NCBI GenBank assembly: GCA_964558295.1 | Contig: CAZLDQ010000130.1 | Coordinates: 1-16,602, forward strand | Source: JBDKTH01 sp964558295 | GTDB taxonomy: Bacteria; Planctomycetota; Planctomycetia; Pirellulales; Thermoguttaceae | Direction of reading: 5' to 3' | DNA: 16,602 bases | In this document: positions 14,251-16,602 of the stretch, in pieces | Layout of the letters: every line of letters begins with the position of its first letter | Position numbering within the stretch: position 1 is the first letter of the stretch | Notes under the pieces: generated by a model | Databases searched by the model: none | What the model saw: only the letters and a program-made list of their open reading frames with translations | What the model was told of the DNA's origin: nothing | Program-made: the position numbers and the translations under genes

Positions 14251-16448
14251 CAGAACATGTCCATGTCGCAGCTTAGGCCGCCGGCGGCCGGCAGATACGT
14301 GTATCGCACATAGTCGGCGACCATCCGCTGGGCGCTGAATCGCCAGGCCAAGGTGCTGATCGAGTTCATCATCCGCTTGATCCAGTTGCGCGGCAGGCCG
14401 TCGATGTCGCGATCGTAGTAGAGCGGGACCACCTGCTTTTCGAGGGCCTCGAAGAGCGCCTCGCCGTCGCGGCGATCGGTGATCTGATCGTTGACGTGGC
14501 TGGTCCCCTTGCCGATGGCGAATCCGTTTGAACCGTCGTAGGCTTCCGCCCACCAACCGTCGAGGATCGAGAGGTTCAGCGCCCCGTTGAGCACGGCCTT
14601 TTGGCCGCTGGTGCCCGAGGCCTCCAGCGGGCGGCGTGGGTTGTTCAACCAGACGTCGACGCCTTGGATCATGTGACGGCAGACATTGATATCGTAGTCC
14701 TCGATGAACGTGATCCGGTGGGCGAACCGCGGATCGAACCGCAGATTGGCGATCTTCTGGATCAGGCGCTTGCCGGGGTCGTCGGCCGGATGGGCCTTGC
14801 CGGCAAAGATGAACTGCACCGGATGCTCGGGGTGGTTGAGCAGCGCATCGAGCCGGTTCAAGTCGCTCAGGAGCAAGTCCGCCCGCTTGTACGTGGCAAA
14901 CCGCCGGGCGAAACCGATCGTGAGGATGTTCGGATCAAAGATGTTCCGTGCGGCCTCAACGGCATCGTCGCTCTCGCCGCGCCGGCGGCACTGCCGGCTG
15001 ACGCGGCGGCGGACGAAGGCCAACAACTGGTTCTTCAAGGCGTGATGGGTTTCCCACAACTCGCCCGGATCGATGTCGTGGATATGCTGCCACACTTCGT
15101 ACTCATGCAGCCGGTGATACCAGCCGGCCGGGAAGTGCCGATCGTAGAGGATTTGCATTTGCTGGGCAAGCCAACTGGGCGTGTGCACGCCATTGGTGAT
15201 ATGCCCGATGGGAATCTCCTCCTCGACGCGCCAGGGCCAGAGATGGGCCCACATCCGCCGGCTGACGTGGCCATGGAGCGAACTGACGGCGTTGGCCCGC
15301 CGCGACAGTTTCAGGCCGAGGACCGTCATGCAGAACGTCTCGTGGGGATTCTTGGGCTCGACCCGGCCGAGGCCCATCAATTGGTCAAAGGAAATCCCGA
15401 GCTCTTCACGCAGCGGACCGAGGTGCTCTTCAATCAGGCCGCCGTCGAAGCGGTCGTGTCCGGCGGGAACGGGAGTGTGGGTGGTGAAGACGGTGTGTTG
15501 GGCCACGTCGCGCAAGGCGTCGTCGAAGCTCATCCCGTCGTGCTTCATTCGTTCCCGAATTGCTTCGATCGTGGCAAAGGCGGAATGCCCTTCGTTGAGA
15601 TGGTACACTCCCGGCGTGATGCCCAAGGCCCGCAGGGCACGGATTCCGCCGACCCCGGCCACCAACTCCTGGCGGATGCGGGTGCGATGGTCGCCGCCGT
15701 ACAGACGGCTGGTCAGCTCGCGGTCTTCGGGGCTGTTCCCTTCGACGTCGCAGTCCAACAAATAGAGATTGACACGCCCGACCCGCATCAGCCAGACTTT
15801 GGCCAAAAGCCGTCCGGTCCGGGTTTGGATCTCCACGGTAATGGCCTTACCGTCGGGTCCCAGGGCGGGCTCCATGGGCAGGTTCTCGACCTTCGTATCG
15901 AGATACTCTTCCCGTTGCCAGCCATCGAGGTCCAGATGCTGTTTGAAATAGCCCTGGTCGTAGAACAGGCCGACGGCGACGAGTGGGACACCCAACTCAC
16001 TCGCGCTCTTGATATGGTCGCCCGAGAGGACCCCTTACCCACCCGAATAGATGGGGCTCGCCTCGTGAAGCCCAAATTCCAGGGAGAAATAGGCCACCGG
16101 CTTGGAGCCGAGCACCCCGGCATGGGTGCGTGACCACAGCGGCGTTTCCGCCAGATATTCTTTGAGTCGCCGATAGGCATGATTGATGCGGCTATGGAGC
16201 ACGAGTTCCGAGGCCCGCATTTCCAGCCGTTCGGGCGTGAATTCGCTGAGCAATGCGATGGGGTTATGGTCGAGCTGCCTCCAGCGGATTGGATCGAGGT
16301 CTCGAAAAAGGGTGATGACCTCGGAATGCCAGCTCCACCACAGGTTGCTGGCCAGGGCCATGCATTTTTCATAAAGTGTTGTTGCAGAAGCCCCTACGAT
16401 TGTGGTGGGGCGTGTGGTTCCGGAAGCGGCTGTTTGCATTTGACTCAT
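14250..16448 (-). pseudogene. glgP: Alpha-glucan (glycogen) phosphorylase interrupted by an in-frame TAA
   Basis: Family GT35 phosphorylases release glucose 1-phosphate from glycogen or maltodextrin using pyridoxal phosphate. The frame runs from ATG 16448 (GAGGA seven bases upstream) to TGA 14252-14250, 733 codons, a normal length for the shorter bacterial type. Codons 120-137 read YFSLEFGLHEASPIYSGG. Codon 138, where the family has an almost invariant Leu (SGGLGVLAGD), is TAA (16037-16035). The same frame then continues GVLSGDHIKSASELGVPL to the end with all later motifs, including EASGTSGQKAVLNG with the cofactor Lys617 and LDGWWAEAYDGSNGFAIG. As written it would give a 137-residue fragment and, at best, a product restarted at TTG 15995. 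It may be a recent pseudogene, a sequence error or, less likely, readthrough. Confidence 0.85.
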
Positions 16449-16493
16449 GGATCCGTCCTCAGTCTCAGGATCATCAATCGACCCGAAACGCTG

Positions 16494-16499
16494 ATTATA
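16494..16499 (-). promoter_or_regulatory. -10 box upstream of the phosphorylase gene
   Basis: The minus strand has a perfect TATAAT (16499-16494) about 46 bases before ATG 16448. At 16-18 bases upstream I see only TCGCTT-like sequence, a poor -35. The location relative to the start codon is right for a promoter. Confidence 0.45.
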
Positions 16500-16602
16500 C
16501 TGGGCGGGAAAAATCGAAGCGACCCCAGTGTCTAGGCCAGGGCGTGGGGGGGTGCACGTCAGCTTTTGCGCGCAGTGGCGGTGAGCGAGAAACGTCAATA
16601 GG

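Noticed and set aside
12982..14313. A 443-codon plus-strand frame across lpxK 5' end, the flavodoxin and the thioesterase
   Set aside because: It crosses three real minus-strand genes and two intergenic gaps, and resembles no protein family I know.
16000..16070. Frameshift or insertion as the cause of the phosphorylase interruption
   Set aside because: The sequences before and after the TAA are in the same frame and join without gap or extra residues.
14601..16133. A 510-codon open frame antisense to the phosphorylase
   Set aside because: The minus strand carries unmistakable phosphorylase motifs across the same stretch. The plus-strand translation shows no domain.
1..16602. A new defence, secretion or mobile system
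   Set aside because: No nuclease, helicase, toxin, integrase, transposase or secretion component is recognisable; almost all coding space is lipid, envelope or carbohydrate metabolism.

Overview
The window looks like a chromosomal segment from a GC-rich Gram-negative bacterium, most likely a planctomycete of the Pirellulales type. The evidence is the character of the CdsA, PlsC, LpxK and WaaF proteins, the short intergenic tandem heptamers, and the presence of lipid A and LPS-core genes. The taxonomic call is inferred from recalled protein character, not from a search. I see no rRNA, tRNA, CRISPR array, phage, transposase or defence genes. Most of it is ordinary lipid, envelope and carbohydrate metabolism, and I do not find a convincing new multi-gene system.

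Region 1 (1-4436, plus strand) holds acyl chain metabolism. It runs from the last codons of a probable etfB, through etfA, a 63-base tandem heptamer array and a large acyl-CoA dehydrogenase, to fabI (enoyl-ACP reductase) with its own extended -10 promoter, followed closely by a MutT-type Nudix hydrolase. The ETF and the dehydrogenase form an electron-transfer pair for fatty acid oxidation; FabI works in the opposite, biosynthetic direction.

Region 2 (4437-5886) has a 322-base gene-poor spacer with a hairpin element, then an exported HExxH metallopeptidase-like protein. Copies of a nonamer repeat lie between it and the convergent cdsA gene.

Region 3 (5885-9674) has plsC followed by cdsA on the minus strand, two consecutive membrane steps of phospholipid synthesis (lysophosphatidate to phosphatidate to CDP-diacylglycerol). 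Divergent from them is a polytopic GT-C type glycosyltransferase with a good sigma70-like promoter.

Region 4 (9718-16448, minus strand) reads, in transcription order: an alpha-glucan phosphorylase interrupted by an in-frame TAA, an acyl-CoA thioesterase-like hotdog protein overlapping its stop codon, a flavodoxin-fold NAD(P)H oxidoreductase, lpxK, a WaaF-like heptosyltransferase and a family 2 glycosyltransferase. The last three build lipid A and the LPS core. The broken phosphorylase gene is the most notable anomaly in the window.
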